NCBI GenBank assembly: GCA_001800315.1
Contig: MGVE01000007.1
Span: 128,636-192,635, forward strand
DNA from: Elusimicrobia bacterium RIFOXYA2_FULL_47_53
GTDB taxonomy: Bacteria > Elusimicrobiota > Endomicrobiia > Endomicrobiales > XYA2-FULL-47-53
DNA length: 64,000 bases
Reading direction: 5' to 3'
Shown here one piece after another: positions 37,563 to 45,686 of the stretch (its first letter is position 1; each line of letters starts with the position of its first letter). Below the pieces are notes generated by a model. The model had not been told where the DNA came from and made no database searches. It worked only from the letters and a program-made list of their open reading frames with translations. A program made the translations under genes and the position numbers.

Positions 37563-38237
37563 TTAAAAGGTGTAGCCAAGTTTCGCGCCCATAATAGTCG
37601 CGCCTGAAACCGCATTATTCCCGATACCCATTGTCATACCCAAATCAAAAAGCGTAGCGGTAAGATGAGCGGTTCTCAATTCAAACAACGATACGGATGC
37701 GTAGAGGCCAAATGTTGAAACAGCCGCCATTCCGTCTTCGGGTTTCGGCTGTCTTAAAGCGCTATAGGAAGCATGGTAACGCTTGAAATAATTTCCGCTA
37801 TTGGCTGTTAAGCCCACACCGTAGTTAAGAATCGTAAAAGGACCGACGGTGTTAATGCCGGAAGCGCGAGCGGAAGAAAGAGTTGTTGTTCTATAAAATG
37901 AATTCTCACTTACCGACCCAAAACCAATAATATCGGGATGCATAATTCTTAAGCCTATTACCGTGGTATTAATATTTTCCCCGGCAACATGCTCGGCAAA
38001 CCAGGCAAGCCATCCGTTATTCGCCCTGTATTCCACGCCTCCGCCGCAGCCGCAACCACGAATCTCATCGTAATCAAAAGTTTCCGATTCATCGCCCACA
38101 TCGCCTGTTACCACCCTGATACTGGACGCGGAACCGTAAAACGAAAAATAACTTTTCGCATCCGCCGGATCAGTCAAAAATGAACCGATAAGGCCTGCGA
38201 GAAAAAACACTCCGACAAAATGAACAACAGTCTTCAC
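37563..38237 (-). CDS. Exported beta-barrel-like protein
   Basis: 224 residues from the GTG at 38237, preceded by AAAAGGAG; a longer frame from 38357 is less likely. A signal peptide (VVHFVGVFFLAGLIGSFLT) is followed by alternating strands with Gly and aromatic residues and a C-terminal GAKLGYTF, a terminal Phe typical of outer-membrane barrels. An odd RGCGCGGG motif lies near residue 60. No family recognised. Confidence 0.65.
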   Translation of the reverse strand: MKTVVHFVGVFFLAGLIGSFLTDPADAKSYFSFYGSASSIRVVTGDVGDESETFDYDEIRGCGCGGGVEYRANNGWLAWFAEHVAGENINTTVIGLRIMHPDIIGFGSVSENSFYRTTTLSSARASGINTVGPFTILNYGVGLTANSGNYFKRYHASYSALRQPKPEDGMAAVSTFGLYASVSLFELRTAHLTATLFDLGMTMGIGNNAVSGATIMGAKLGYTF

Positions 38238-38274
38238 TCTCTCTCCTTTTTCATAAAAAAAACCGGGCAGGCAC

Positions 38275-38442
38275 CTACTGCGGTTTGTCGTGTTTTGCCA
38301 CGAATTTCTTAATGTCTTCAATATTCTCAATGATGAGTTTGGCTTTTTTAATGCCAAACGAGAACGGGTATTTATCGTCCTCGCTGTTTTTTATAACCAA
38401 TGTCGGGTTGCCTTTGAACTCTGACTCGGAAACAATCGCCAT
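38275..38442 (-). CDS. Small conserved hypothetical protein
   Basis: 55 residues, ATG at 38442 with AAAAAGGAG 6 bp ahead and TAG at 38275. The protein contains ESEFKGNPTLVI, DDKYPFSFGIKKAKLIIENI and ends KFVAKHDKPQ. It resembles a widespread small-protein type with an N-P-x-L strand and an F-S-F-G-x-x-K-A helix; function unknown. It lies 37 bp before the barrel-like gene and may share its transcript. Confidence 0.75.
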   Translation of the reverse strand: MAIVSESEFKGNPTLVIKNSEDDKYPFSFGIKKAKLIIENIEDIKKFVAKHDKPQ

Positions 38443-38516
38443 GTTTTTCTCCTTTTTTAAGACTTTCGTAAATTCTAATATTTTACGCGAAAAAAAGCAA
38501 ACGGTATCAAAATCAG

Positions 38517-38646
38517 GAAGTGCCCAGGGCCTGACGGAGAAGATTTCACCGAACAGGCAAAGTCACCCTGAACGAAGTGGAGGGCATCGTTTTTCATCCA
38601 ACAACGAGATTCTTCTCGCCCTGTGGGAGATCAGAACGACGGCGCC
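38517..38646 (+). repeat. Dispersed repeat family B, copy 2
   Basis: Same orientation and length as 971-1100, with about 80% identity by eye. Fills most of the 277-bp gap between the small protein gene and the amidotransferase gene. Confidence 0.7.
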
Positions 38647-38719
38647 ATAGATACTTTCCTCCGTGGCATACAGACAACCTGCTGTTCCGCGGCCACGAAA
38701 GAGGCACAGCCGTGCCTGA

Positions 38720-39406
38720 TTAGCTGTTCATTATATCAAGAAAATTCAGGAATATTTTGTCTGCCCTGTCTTTGTACCCTTCAAACAGCCTGCCGGTATC
38801 CTTTTCAATGGCGGCGGCTTTTTCTTTTGTCGTCTCGGCCGTATCCTTAAGCCAGCAATTTATTATCTCAGAAGTAACTTCAATATGAAACTGCAGGGCA
38901 TAGGCCTTTTTCCCCAGCCTGAAGGCCTGGCCGCAGACCGGCGATGAGCCGAGCAGGACGCCGCCTTCGGGAACTTCAAATTTGTCGCCGTGCCACTGGA
39001 AAACCTCAAGCTCCCGTCCGAGCCCGTTAAACAGGGGGTCTGTTTCACCCGCGGCGCTTAGGGAAATTTTGTGCCAGCCGATCTCTTTTTCGGCCGCCTT
39101 AGATACTTTCGCGCCGAAAGCTTTTGCCATAAGCTGAGCTCCGAGACAGATACCCATCACGGGCAGTCCAGCGCGCACGGCCTCAGTAATAAAATAACCT
39201 TCCTCCGACAGGAAACCATATTTTTCGGTTTCATACACATTCATCGGGCCGCCCATAATAAACACCGCGTTTATACCGAGCAGGTTTTCGGGGAGTTTTT
39301 CCCCTTCGCCAAGCTCCACTGTTTTAATTATATATCCGCGGGAGGCAAAAAAACTCTCTATCATTCCGGGGCCTTCAATTTTAATGTTTTTGATTACCAG
39401 TATCAT
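38720..39406 (-). CDS. Class I glutamine amidotransferase-like protein
   Basis: 228 residues. The catalytic triad is intact: Cys87 in MGICLGAQL, His174 and Glu176 in LQFHIEV, with an oxyanion motif IMGGPMNVYE. It matches the stand-alone GMP-synthase-like glutaminase group whose substrates vary. It is the last gene of the ammonium/PII operon, 2 bp after the second PII gene, so a role in glutamine metabolism is plausible but inferred. Confidence 0.88.
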   Translation of the reverse strand: MILVIKNIKIEGPGMIESFFASRGYIIKTVELGEGEKLPENLLGINAVFIMGGPMNVYETEKYGFLSEEGYFITEAVRAGLPVMGICLGAQLMAKAFGAKVSKAAEKEIGWHKISLSAAGETDPLFNGLGRELEVFQWHGDKFEVPEGGVLLGSSPVCGQAFRLGKKAYALQFHIEVTSEIINCWLKDTAETTKEKAAAIEKDTGRLFEGYKDRADKIFLNFLDIMNS

Positions 39407-39408
39407 GG

Positions 39409-39747
39409 CTAAAGCGCAGCCTCGCCCGTTTCATCATTTCTTATTCTATAAGCTTCGGCTATTTCCGAAACAAATATTTTTCCGTCGCCTATGCCTCCGG
39501 TTCTCGCGGAAGATTTAATTATGCTTATTATCTTGTCAACATCCTGATAATTCACAATCATCTCCAGTTTGACTTTAGGCAGAAGCTCAATGCGGTAGCT
39601 TTCGCCGTTCCATTCCTGCGTAATACCCTTCTGTTTGCCGTGCCCCATCATATCAATGAGGGAAATGCCGTTAAAACCGGCTTCTTCAAGTTTCTCCCTG
39701 ACCAGGTCTATCTTGTCGGGTTTTAATATGGCTTCTATTTTTTTCAT
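39409..39747 (-). CDS. glnB: PII nitrogen regulatory protein (Tyr51 kept)
   Basis: 112 residues from the ATG at 39747; AGGAGG lies just upstream and the longer frame to 39810 adds non-family sequence. It has the PII fold with MKKIEAILKP, the T loop GITQEWNGESYRIELLPK and the C-loop [11 protein letters not shown]. Tyr51, the site uridylylated in proteobacteria, is present, while position 46 is Trp instead of Tyr. It should bind ATP/ADP and 2-oxoglutarate and regulate Amt or other targets. Confidence 0.92.
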   Translation of the reverse strand: MKKIEAILKPDKIDLVREKLEEAGFNGISLIDMMGHGKQKGITQEWNGESYRIELLPKVKLEMIVNYQDVDKIISIIKSSARTGGIGDGKIFVSEIAEAYRIRNDETGEAAL

Positions 39748-39818
39748 AACATCCTCCTGAGCCATCATCCCGGAGCGGAAGCGGGAGTACCGCGCTTCCG
39801 CTCCGGACATGGCTATAT

Positions 39819-40160
39819 TTATCCTATGGCTGTGCTGCCTTTTTCACCTGTGCGAATCCTTATGCAGTCCTGAAGATCCAGCACGAATATCTTTCCGTCC
39901 CCTATATCTCCGGAACACGCGCCTTTCCTAATGGCGCTTATGGTAGGTTCAACGAAGTTTTCGTTGACGGCGATCTCCAGCTGAATTTTTCTCAGCAGGT
40001 TGCCGGTCTCCTTGACTCCGCGGTAAACCTCGGTCACCCCCATCTGCCTTCCATGCCCGAGCACCTCGGTGACGGTTATAAGGTTTACTTCGGCCTTATA
40101 GAGTTCTTCCTTGACAGTTTCCAGCTTATCAGGCTGAATTACGGCTATAATTAGTTTCAT
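39819..40160 (-). CDS. PII nitrogen regulatory protein (Tyr51 lacking)
   Basis: 113 residues from the ATG at 40160. PII core motifs are present ([24 protein letters not shown]). The T loop reads [20 protein letters not shown], so Tyr46 is kept but position 51 is Glu and the LPKVK end is changed. This variant cannot be uridylylated at the classical site. Placed directly after amt, so likely the Amt-blocking GlnK-like partner. Confidence 0.9.
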   Translation of the reverse strand: MKLIIAVIQPDKLETVKEELYKAEVNLITVTEVLGHGRQMGVTEVYRGVKETGNLLRKIQLEIAVNENFVEPTISAIRKGACSGDIGDGKIFVLDLQDCIRIRTGEKGSTAIG

Positions 40161-40218
40161 TTTATTTTCCTTCGTCCGCCGGCCTGACATAAAGCGGCGG
40201 GCTTTTTTTATTTTTGTG

Positions 40219-41595
40219 TTATTCCAGGACCGTATAAGCGCCTTCGTGGTGTTGCGAGAGGTCAAGGCCTAAAACCTCGTCCTTCTCGCTGGCACGGACA
40301 CCAAACAGGGCGTTCACAAGTTTTAATATCAACCAGGTGACAACCAGGCTGTAAAGAGCGGTTATAAGCACCGCCTTAAGCTGAATGACGAATTGAGCCG
40401 GGTTACCGTAAAACAATCCGTCCGCGCCGGCGGGATTGACGGCTTTTGAGGCAAAAAGCCCTGTCGCGAGAGCGCCCCAGATGCCTCCGATGCCGTGGAC
40501 TCCGAAAGCGTCAAGCGAATCGTCGTAGCCGAGTTTTGTTTTAACAAAGGCAACCATAACAAAACAGATAAGGCTGACGACAACGCCTATAAGTATCGCC
40601 GGCATAACGCCTACATAACCTGCCGCAGGAGTTATCGCGACAAGCCCGGCAACAAGGCCCGTGGCAACGCCGAGAGTTGTGGGCGTGCCGTTATGCAGCC
40701 ATTCTATCAAGGCCCAGGTAAGGCCCGCGGCCGCGGCCGCCGTATTTGTAGTGACGAAAGCTCCGACCGCGAGGCCGTTGGCGCCGAGCGCGCTGCCCGC
40801 GTTAAATCCGAACCAGCCGAACCACAGCAGGCCCGCTCCTAACACCGTGAAAGGAAGGTTGTGCGGAGGAACCGGTTGGTTGGCATAGCCTTTGCGCTTG
40901 CCTAACATGAGCGCCGCGACTATCGCTGCTACGCCGGCATTGATATGAACGACGGTTCCGCCCGCGAAATCAAGAGCTCCCATGTTTCTAAGCCAGCCTC
41001 CCAGCCCCCAGACCCAGTGAGCAACCGGGTCATACACCAAAGTGGCCCAGAGTATGCTGAAAACAAGGAAGGCCGAGAACTTCATCCTTTCGGCGAAAGC
41101 GCCGATTATAAGCGCCGGGGTTATGACCGCGAACATGCCTTGAAAAATCATAAAGGCTTGATGCGGTATAGTGGCCGCGTAGTCAGGGTAAGGCGTAAGC
41201 CCCACTCCGTTTAAGCCCAGCCATTTCAGGCCTCCGATGAATCCGTTGCCCGGAGAAAATGAAAGGCTGTAACCGAAAAGCACCCATTGAAGCGTGATAA
41301 CGCAGAGCATTATTCCGCTTTGCATGAGAATGCTTAAAACATTTTTCTTTCTGACAAGGCCGCCGTAGAAAAACGCGAGGCCCGGAAGGGTCATGAGCAT
41401 TACAAAAGCGCTTGAAGTCATTACCCAGGCCGTGTCGCCCGTGTCAATCTTGGCGGGCGCGGGCGCGGGAGCCTCAACCGCCACGGCCGTCATTTCGGCA
41501 GGCGCGGCCGCCGGCGCCGAGATTTCTTCGGCAATAGCCGGCCCGGCTAATCCCATAAATAATCCAAACAATGTTAAACTTAATAATTTTTTCAT
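40219..41595 (-). CDS. amt: Ammonium transporter
   Basis: 458 residues from the ATG at 41595 with AAGGAG 8 bp ahead. A signal-like first helix and an Ala/Pro-rich linker (residues 23-50) precede the 11-helix Amt core: [21 protein letters not shown], the gate region and the His pair in [13 protein letters not shown] and [13 protein letters not shown]. Conducts NH4+/NH3 into the cell, regulated by PII. Upstream lies a porin-like gene, downstream two PII genes. Confidence 0.96.
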   Translation of the reverse strand: MKKLLSLTLFGLFMGLAGPAIAEEISAPAAAPAEMTAVAVEAPAPAPAKIDTGDTAWVMTSSAFVMLMTLPGLAFFYGGLVRKKNVLSILMQSGIMLCVITLQWVLFGYSLSFSPGNGFIGGLKWLGLNGVGLTPYPDYAATIPHQAFMIFQGMFAVITPALIIGAFAERMKFSAFLVFSILWATLVYDPVAHWVWGLGGWLRNMGALDFAGGTVVHINAGVAAIVAALMLGKRKGYANQPVPPHNLPFTVLGAGLLWFGWFGFNAGSALGANGLAVGAFVTTNTAAAAAGLTWALIEWLHNGTPTTLGVATGLVAGLVAITPAAGYVGVMPAILIGVVVSLICFVMVAFVKTKLGYDDSLDAFGVHGIGGIWGALATGLFASKAVNPAGADGLFYGNPAQFVIQLKAVLITALYSLVVTWLILKLVNALFGVRASEKDEVLGLDLSQHHEGAYTVLE

Positions 41596-41670
41596 TTTAT
41601 TATCTCCTTGCCCGGAGCTTGCCATCCGTTGAGAATGATCAGGCGGGCTATATAAGCTTTCGTTTGGCGC

Positions 41671-42369
41671 TTAGAAATTAATGTCCAACTGAGTTGAAAA
41701 CTGGTTATTTGGATTGATCGCCGTATTGTTGTAGACGACATATCCGAATATAACTCCCGTGTTAGGCGCGAAAGCATAAGAAAGGCCGTAGCTCAGGCAG
41801 CCATAAAAGCTCTGCCCGGAGGCATAGTCAACCGAGGCCCATATCTTGTCCGTCAGCTGCCTGTCCCAGGTGGCAATAAAACCCGTATTCGCGCTCTCTC
41901 CTTTATCGTCAAGCAACAGTTTGCTGTTGCCGGAGTAATAGCCGAGAGTGACGCGTCCCACGGGCTTAATAACTTTCGCGGCGGCGCCGTACAAAATGTT
42001 GTAGTTGGTGCTGTCTGTTTTTGTCCCGACGCTGAACGCGCCAACAGCCAGAGCCGGCACCATGCCGTTTTCGGGCAGGCCGTATTTGGCGTTAAAGTAA
42101 AGCGGATCCGCGCTCGGCTCCATGAAATCAATGCCGACCTCCAGGTTCTTAAGCAGGCCGTAGGTAAGGCCGATGTCGGTTGGCAGAGCGTAAGGCTTGT
42201 CGGCGTTATTAAAAACCGAAAAGTAATTATCAATTCCCAGATGAAGCGTCTTCTCGGCCTGTATGTCTGTTGACGGGTTCCATATCTGCGTTGACGGGGT
42301 GGCGTAAACATAGCCCGACAAAGAAGCGATAAAACCGCAAACTACCGATATTTTCCTTAATTTATTCAT
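41671..42369 (-). CDS. Porin-like outer-membrane protein next to amt
   Basis: 232 residues from the ATG at 42369 with GGAGG ahead. A signal peptide ends near VYATPS; the mature part alternates strands with Gly and aromatic residues (LGYYSGNSKLLLDD, WASVDYASGQSFYG) and ends in QLDINF with terminal Phe. It looks like a small outer-membrane barrel. Being 75 bp ahead of amt in the same operon, it may help ammonium cross the outer membrane; inference only. Confidence 0.7.
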   Translation of the reverse strand: MNKLRKISVVCGFIASLSGYVYATPSTQIWNPSTDIQAEKTLHLGIDNYFSVFNNADKPYALPTDIGLTYGLLKNLEVGIDFMEPSADPLYFNAKYGLPENGMVPALAVGAFSVGTKTDSTNYNILYGAAAKVIKPVGRVTLGYYSGNSKLLLDDKGESANTGFIATWDRQLTDKIWASVDYASGQSFYGCLSYGLSYAFAPNTGVIFGYVVYNNTAINPNNQFSTQLDINF

Positions 42370-42455
42370 TTTATTCCTCCCTGAGATTTTTGCTCTCCCA
42401 ATCGCTGGGCAGACAGCAGCCTTGCTTACGCGCGGACACCGATGTCCGAAAACAT

Positions 42456-43136
42456 TTATATATTGTTCAACTGACACTCTTCCAGAAAACTCCCGTTTTT
42501 GTTTACTATAATCAGCTCGCCCTTTTCCATCTCTATCCAATCCGTGCCGCTAAGCCGTTCGGAACAAAACACAAAGGACCCGAAAGAATATGAATAATAA
42601 AGCTTATTCCCCGTTTTATCGCAGTACCCGATTAAATGATCTTTATTGCTCAAAACAAATGTCAGCGGTGAACCCGGACACTGCGACTCAACCCGGCCGC
42701 AAAGGCTAAGGATGCTTTCTCTGTAGTTTCTAAGCGATTTTTGCTCAAGTGCCATAGTTATATAATTCAAAAATTTGTCCGAACCGCCGCAGGGCCCGTT
42801 CCCGCCATTGGCGCCGATTTTTGAAAAGTAACCCAAATCCCCGCTATGGGCAAAAATATATTCGCGGTTTACAATAGGCGCCGGAGCTTCCCCGAACTTG
42901 GCTATCAGCACCTTTGAACCGGAACTTAAAGCCTTGGCGAGCGGCAACTCATACGCGCCAAACTCAACAAGAGCCTCGCAAAAGCGAACCGCCAAAGCGC
43001 CGAGGTATCCGGCTACCCCGAGAAAACCGCCGGTTTCACCGGCATTCCGGGCGCCCCTGCGGGAATTATTTAAAAAACTGTCAAATATGCTCTTCTGTAC
43101 CCCGTCCGCGGACGCTACCGCCATAATTAAACCCAT
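42456..43136 (-). CDS. Class II amidotransferase-like protein without catalytic Cys
   Basis: 226 residues from the ATG at 43136, which has GGAGG 6 bp ahead (an upstream TTG would overlap this site). Features resembling class II glutamine amidotransferases of the YafJ type: EYIFAHSGDLGYF, GGSDKFLNYI, LTFVLSNKDHLIGY and SERLSGTDWIEMEKGELI. Active enzymes start Met-Cys; this protein starts Met-Gly-Leu-Ile-Met, so the N-terminal nucleophile is missing. It could be a glutamine-sensing or structural pseudoenzyme. First gene of the ammonium/PII operon. The family call is from pattern, not search. Confidence 0.6.
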   Translation of the reverse strand: MGLIMAVASADGVQKSIFDSFLNNSRRGARNAGETGGFLGVAGYLGALAVRFCEALVEFGAYELPLAKALSSGSKVLIAKFGEAPAPIVNREYIFAHSGDLGYFSKIGANGGNGPCGGSDKFLNYITMALEQKSLRNYRESILSLCGRVESQCPGSPLTFVLSNKDHLIGYCDKTGNKLYYSYSFGSFVFCSERLSGTDWIEMEKGELIIVNKNGSFLEECQLNNI

Positions 43137-43156
43137 ATATTCCTCCGCCTTCAAAT

Positions 43157-43199
43157 AAAAAAAGCCTTTAATCCACTTATACCAAAGTGAACTAAAGAC
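43157..43199 (-). terminator. Attenuator-like terminator before the nitrogen operon
   Basis: Arms 43185-43199 and 43164-43178 form 15 consecutive pairs (with G-U pairs), a 6-nt loop, and seven T residues follow on the minus strand at 43157-43163. The ribosome-binding site and ATG of the amidotransferase-like gene come right after. Confidence 0.75.
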
Positions 43200-43265
43200 T
43201 CCCGTGTCTTCGCGTCTGTGCCGCCTTCACTGGCGGCAAAACCAATAATAAATATTTACATTTGC

Positions 43266-43303
43266 AAATAAAAATCCCCGCCGATCACCTCTGATCGCGG
43301 GGA
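43266..43303 (-). terminator. Early terminator-like hairpin in the leader
   Basis: Stem TCCCCGCGATCA/TGATCGGCGGGGA with one bulge (arms 43292-43303 and 43275-43287), followed on the minus strand by TTTTTATTT. About 15 nt after the predicted transcription start, so a very short RNA would result if it works. Confidence 0.65.
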
Positions 43304-43317
43304 CAACTTTGTCCTTG

Positions 43318-43353
43318 CGCTAACATTATAACGCAATTAAAAAAATTTGTCAA
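43318..43353 (-). promoter_or_regulatory. Perfect sigma-70 promoter of the nitrogen operon
   Basis: TTGACA at 43348-43353, 17-bp spacer, TATAAT at 43325-43330, all on the minus strand. Predicted start near 43318. No sigma-54 element (GG-N10-GC) was noticed, so control probably lies in the leader. Confidence 0.85.
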
Positions 43354-43419
43354 GCCTTTTTTACCTGTAAAGTCACCCTGAACGAAGTGAAGTGCCTCGT
43401 TATATTTTAAGTTATAAGT

Positions 43420-43568
43420 TGAGTCAATTGAAAAACCTTAACAAGACCCTGTCATTGCGATCTCCCGAAGGGAGAGAAGCAATCTCGCTTTTCCGTCGGA
43501 AGCGACGAGATTGCTTTGTCGTTGCACTCCTCGCAAAGACGGCCTGAAACACTTTTTCAACTGACTCA
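43420..43568 (-). mobile_element. MITE-like element, copy 2
   Basis: 149 bp with terminal inverted repeats TGAGTCAATTGAAAAA and TTTTTCAACTGACTCA, inverted relative to the copy at 7857-8007. Read from GAGTCA, it is flanked by AAGTT on both sides, a perfect 5-bp duplication, and it interrupts a heptad array (TTATAAG / TTGTAAG). Confidence 0.75.
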
Positions 43569-43798
43569 AGTTGTAAGCTTTAAGTGAACGGCGGACTTTT
43601 TCGTGTCGTCATACCAGCGGAAGCTGGTATCCAGAGGTTTAACTGGTTTCCTGTTTTCACAGGGATGACAGGCCTTGATGGATCCCAGACTGAACATTTC
43701 TGGGATGACGGCAAGGGAACATCAGCCGAGCAAGCTCGGCGACTACAAAGATGAAAGGATGACGGCACTTTTGATTTTGAGTCTTCAGAGGCCTTTTG

Positions 43799-44031
43799 TT
43801 TTTATACCCCTTCCGAGCCGGTTATGAGCAAAAGTTTTTTTGGAGGCCTTCAGTCTTGCCTGTTTGACCTGCCGAGAAGGCAGGGAGTTTGCAAGACTGC
43901 CTAAAATACTTTTGCGAATGGCTCGCGTGGGCGAATGTCCGCACGAATAAGTGCGGACTTCCATGAGGACGCCGAGATGGTGAGGCGTCGCGTTTCTTTA
44001 TTAACTTTCTTTGAGCGCTCAAAGAAAGTTA
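43799..44031 (-). repeat. Nested-palindrome repeat family A, copy 3
   Basis: Minus-strand copy whose inner part (CAGTCTTGCAAACTCCCTGCC and GGCAGGTCAAACAGGCAAGA) nearly equals copy 2. It carries an extra segment of about 60 bp between AACGCG and CGCGAGCCATTCGC, containing two hairpins, GACGCC/GGCGTC and GTCCGCAC/GTGCGGAC. Confidence 0.78.
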
Positions 44032-44199
44032 GAAAGGGGTGCAGGGGCAACAGCCCCGCGACTTTGTTTCTTTCTGAAAGAACTTTTAAAATTCTGGTTT
44101 CCTGTGTGTGCTCACATCTCGCGCCCGTTGCAAGCTTGCGCGGCTTATTCGCCGCACTGCAACTACAGGTGACGGCAAGGAAGATCCTTCGTTTCTCTC

Positions 44200-44248
44200 A
44201 GGATGACGGCGCTTTGCGGAACGCGCAGCAAGCTGCGCAACTACAAAA
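44200..44248 (+). repeat. Dispersed palindromic repeat family D, copy 2
   Basis: Nearly identical to 31997-32044, same orientation; a single diverged 27-bp unit (GCCACTGAAGCTTTGGCGGA) follows at about 44269-44295. Confidence 0.7.
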
Positions 44249-44331
44249 CCAACCGCGAGTTTGCTTCGCCACTGAAGCTTTGGCGGACTATCGCGCCGCC
44301 TTAACGGAGGATTCGGGCACCGGCAGCGAGT

Positions 44332-44817
44332 TCAGATAAAAAGATTAATCTTTGACTTCTGGGCCTCTCCTAAAAACGCCGCGGCCCCCATCTGGCCGTC
44401 AACGCCTTCAATCATATTGGAATTATCAACGCCCATTATGCCGCAGGAAGTGGAACAGGCGTATATCTTTACATTAAAAGCCTTTGCCATCTTAAAAAAT
44501 TCTTCAAGCGAGGGAGTTTTGGTGCTTTCCATAAGCTTTTTCATCATGGCCGGCCCCAGGCCCATCATGTTCATGGAAGTCAGCGGAAGCTTGGAGCGGC
44601 TGGAGGGCATCATAAACTCCATCATTTTCTGCAGTATGCTTTTTCCTTTGTACACTCTTCCCTTTTTAAGAAAGTTAAGCCCCCAGAATGTGAAAAATAT
44701 GCTGACATCCATATTCATGGAAGCGGCCGTTGTGGCAAGGATCATGGCGGCTATGGCTTTGTCCATGGTGCCGGAAAAAAATATTATCGTCATTTTTTCT
44801 TTTTGCTGTTCGCTCAT
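44332..44817 (-). CDS. DsrE/DsrF/DrsH-like sulfur-transfer family protein
   Basis: 161 residues, Met-rich. The fold is recognised from IIFFSGTMDKAIAAMILATTAAS, FFTFWGLNFLKK and the C-terminal VKIYACSTSCGIMGVD, which carries two cysteines where persulfide-carrying members have theirs. Proteins of this type often accompany TusA. It follows korB by 7 bp. Substrate unknown; the nearby tusA supports a sulfur relay. Confidence 0.83.
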   Translation of the reverse strand: MSEQQKEKMTIIFFSGTMDKAIAAMILATTAASMNMDVSIFFTFWGLNFLKKGRVYKGKSILQKMMEFMMPSSRSKLPLTSMNMMGLGPAMMKKLMESTKTPSLEEFFKMAKAFNVKIYACSTSCGIMGVDNSNMIEGVDGQMGAAAFLGEAQKSKINLFI

Positions 44818-44824
44818 ATAGCCC

Positions 44825-45685
44825 TCACCTCATGGAGTTTAATAATTCCTCCAGCAAATTCGTCCTTGCGGTTTTCCTGAAAACAATGGGAACAGCGTCT
44901 TTTTTATAGGCCGTGACATTTTCCTCAAAAGTGGGTTTGGGAGCGCTTTTGTAAATGACTCCCAGCGGGAACTTGTCGGGCTCAATGGCTTTTTTGAAAG
45001 CTTCAACCCTGTCCGAAGGGTCATAGTTTGAGTCTAAATAATACGACCGTTCTTTAAACCATTGGAATGTGTTGACCTTATTGAAAGAAACGCAGGGTTG
45101 AAGGATATCCACAAGCGCGTACCCCTTGTGGGCAACGGCTTTTTTAAGTATCTCTTTCGTCTGATCCATATCTCCAGCGAAGGCCCGCGCCACAAAAGAA
45201 GCGTTCAGTGAAACCGCGACAGCCACGGGGTTAAACGGCTCTTCAAATACTCCGCTCACCTGCACCGGAGTATGAAAACCTGCCTGGCTTGTGGGAGAAG
45301 CCTGTCCCTTCGTAAGGCCGTAAACCATGTTGTTATGCACAATATTGGTTATATCGGGATTGCGCCTTATGGTATGAATAAAATGATTGCCGCCTTCACC
45401 GTAGGTATCCCCCTCGCCGCTTTCAGCTATGACTGTCAGGGAAGGATTCGCGGCCTTAACGGCCGTTGCGGGCGGAAGGGCCCTGCCGTGCAGGCCGTTA
45501 AAAAAGTGCGCCTTGATATAATGAGGGATTTTCGCGGCCTGGCCTATTCCGGAAACCATGACGAGCCGCAGCGGGTCAATATTGAGCTCGCTTAAGGCGG
45601 CTTTTAACGCCTTATGAATAGGAAAATTGCCGCAGCCCGGGCACCAGGCTATATCAATATTATCCAGGTCAAAATTATTCGCCAT
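44825..45685 (-). CDS. korB: 2-oxoacid:ferredoxin oxidoreductase beta subunit
   Basis: 286 residues. [13 protein letters not shown] at residue 15 gives two cluster cysteines; the TPP region is [15 protein letters not shown] with [20 protein letters not shown] following. It binds thiamine pyrophosphate and an Fe-S cluster and passes electrons to ferredoxin. The pair structure (beta here, fused gamma-alpha upstream) is typical of 2-oxoglutarate or related 2-oxoacid enzymes. The reduced ferredoxin could feed the hydrogenase. Confidence 0.93.
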   Translation of the reverse strand: MANNFDLDNIDIAWCPGCGNFPIHKALKAALSELNIDPLRLVMVSGIGQAAKIPHYIKAHFFNGLHGRALPPATAVKAANPSLTVIAESGEGDTYGEGGNHFIHTIRRNPDITNIVHNNMVYGLTKGQASPTSQAGFHTPVQVSGVFEEPFNPVAVAVSLNASFVARAFAGDMDQTKEILKKAVAHKGYALVDILQPCVSFNKVNTFQWFKERSYYLDSNYDPSDRVEAFKKAIEPDKFPLGVIYKSAPKPTFEENVTAYKKDAVPIVFRKTARTNLLEELLNSMR

Positions 45686-45686
45686 A

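Larger units (their letters stand above)
43137..43318 (-). ncRNA. Structured leader RNA of the nitrogen operon
   Basis: About 180 nt between the promoter and the first gene. In order: GGACAAAGTTGTCC hairpin, a long GC-rich hairpin with T run (43266-43303), a 7-bp hairpin TGCCGCC/GGCGGCA at 43219-43238 with loop AGUGAA, and a 15-bp terminator hairpin (43157-43199) ending 21 bp before the start codon. The loop AGUGAA is exactly complementary to UUCACU in the 5' arm of the last hairpin, so the two could pair and prevent termination. No known riboswitch consensus recognised. Confidence 0.65.
43354..44331. other. Repeat heap without genes
   Basis: Nearly 1 kb with no gene. From left: a fragment of family B (43371), heptad-like units, MITE copy 2, two different hairpin repeats (43605-43640 with CCAGCGGAAGCTGG; 43720-43750 with CCGAGCAAGCTCGG), family A copy 3, a GGGGCAACAGCCCC hairpin (44044-44057), and family D copy 2. 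Open frames here are repeat translations. Confidence 0.75.

Noticed and set aside
43931-44339. Plus-strand 134-residue open frame
   Set aside because: Composed of family A and family D repeat sequence; no ribosome-binding site and no recognisable protein feature.
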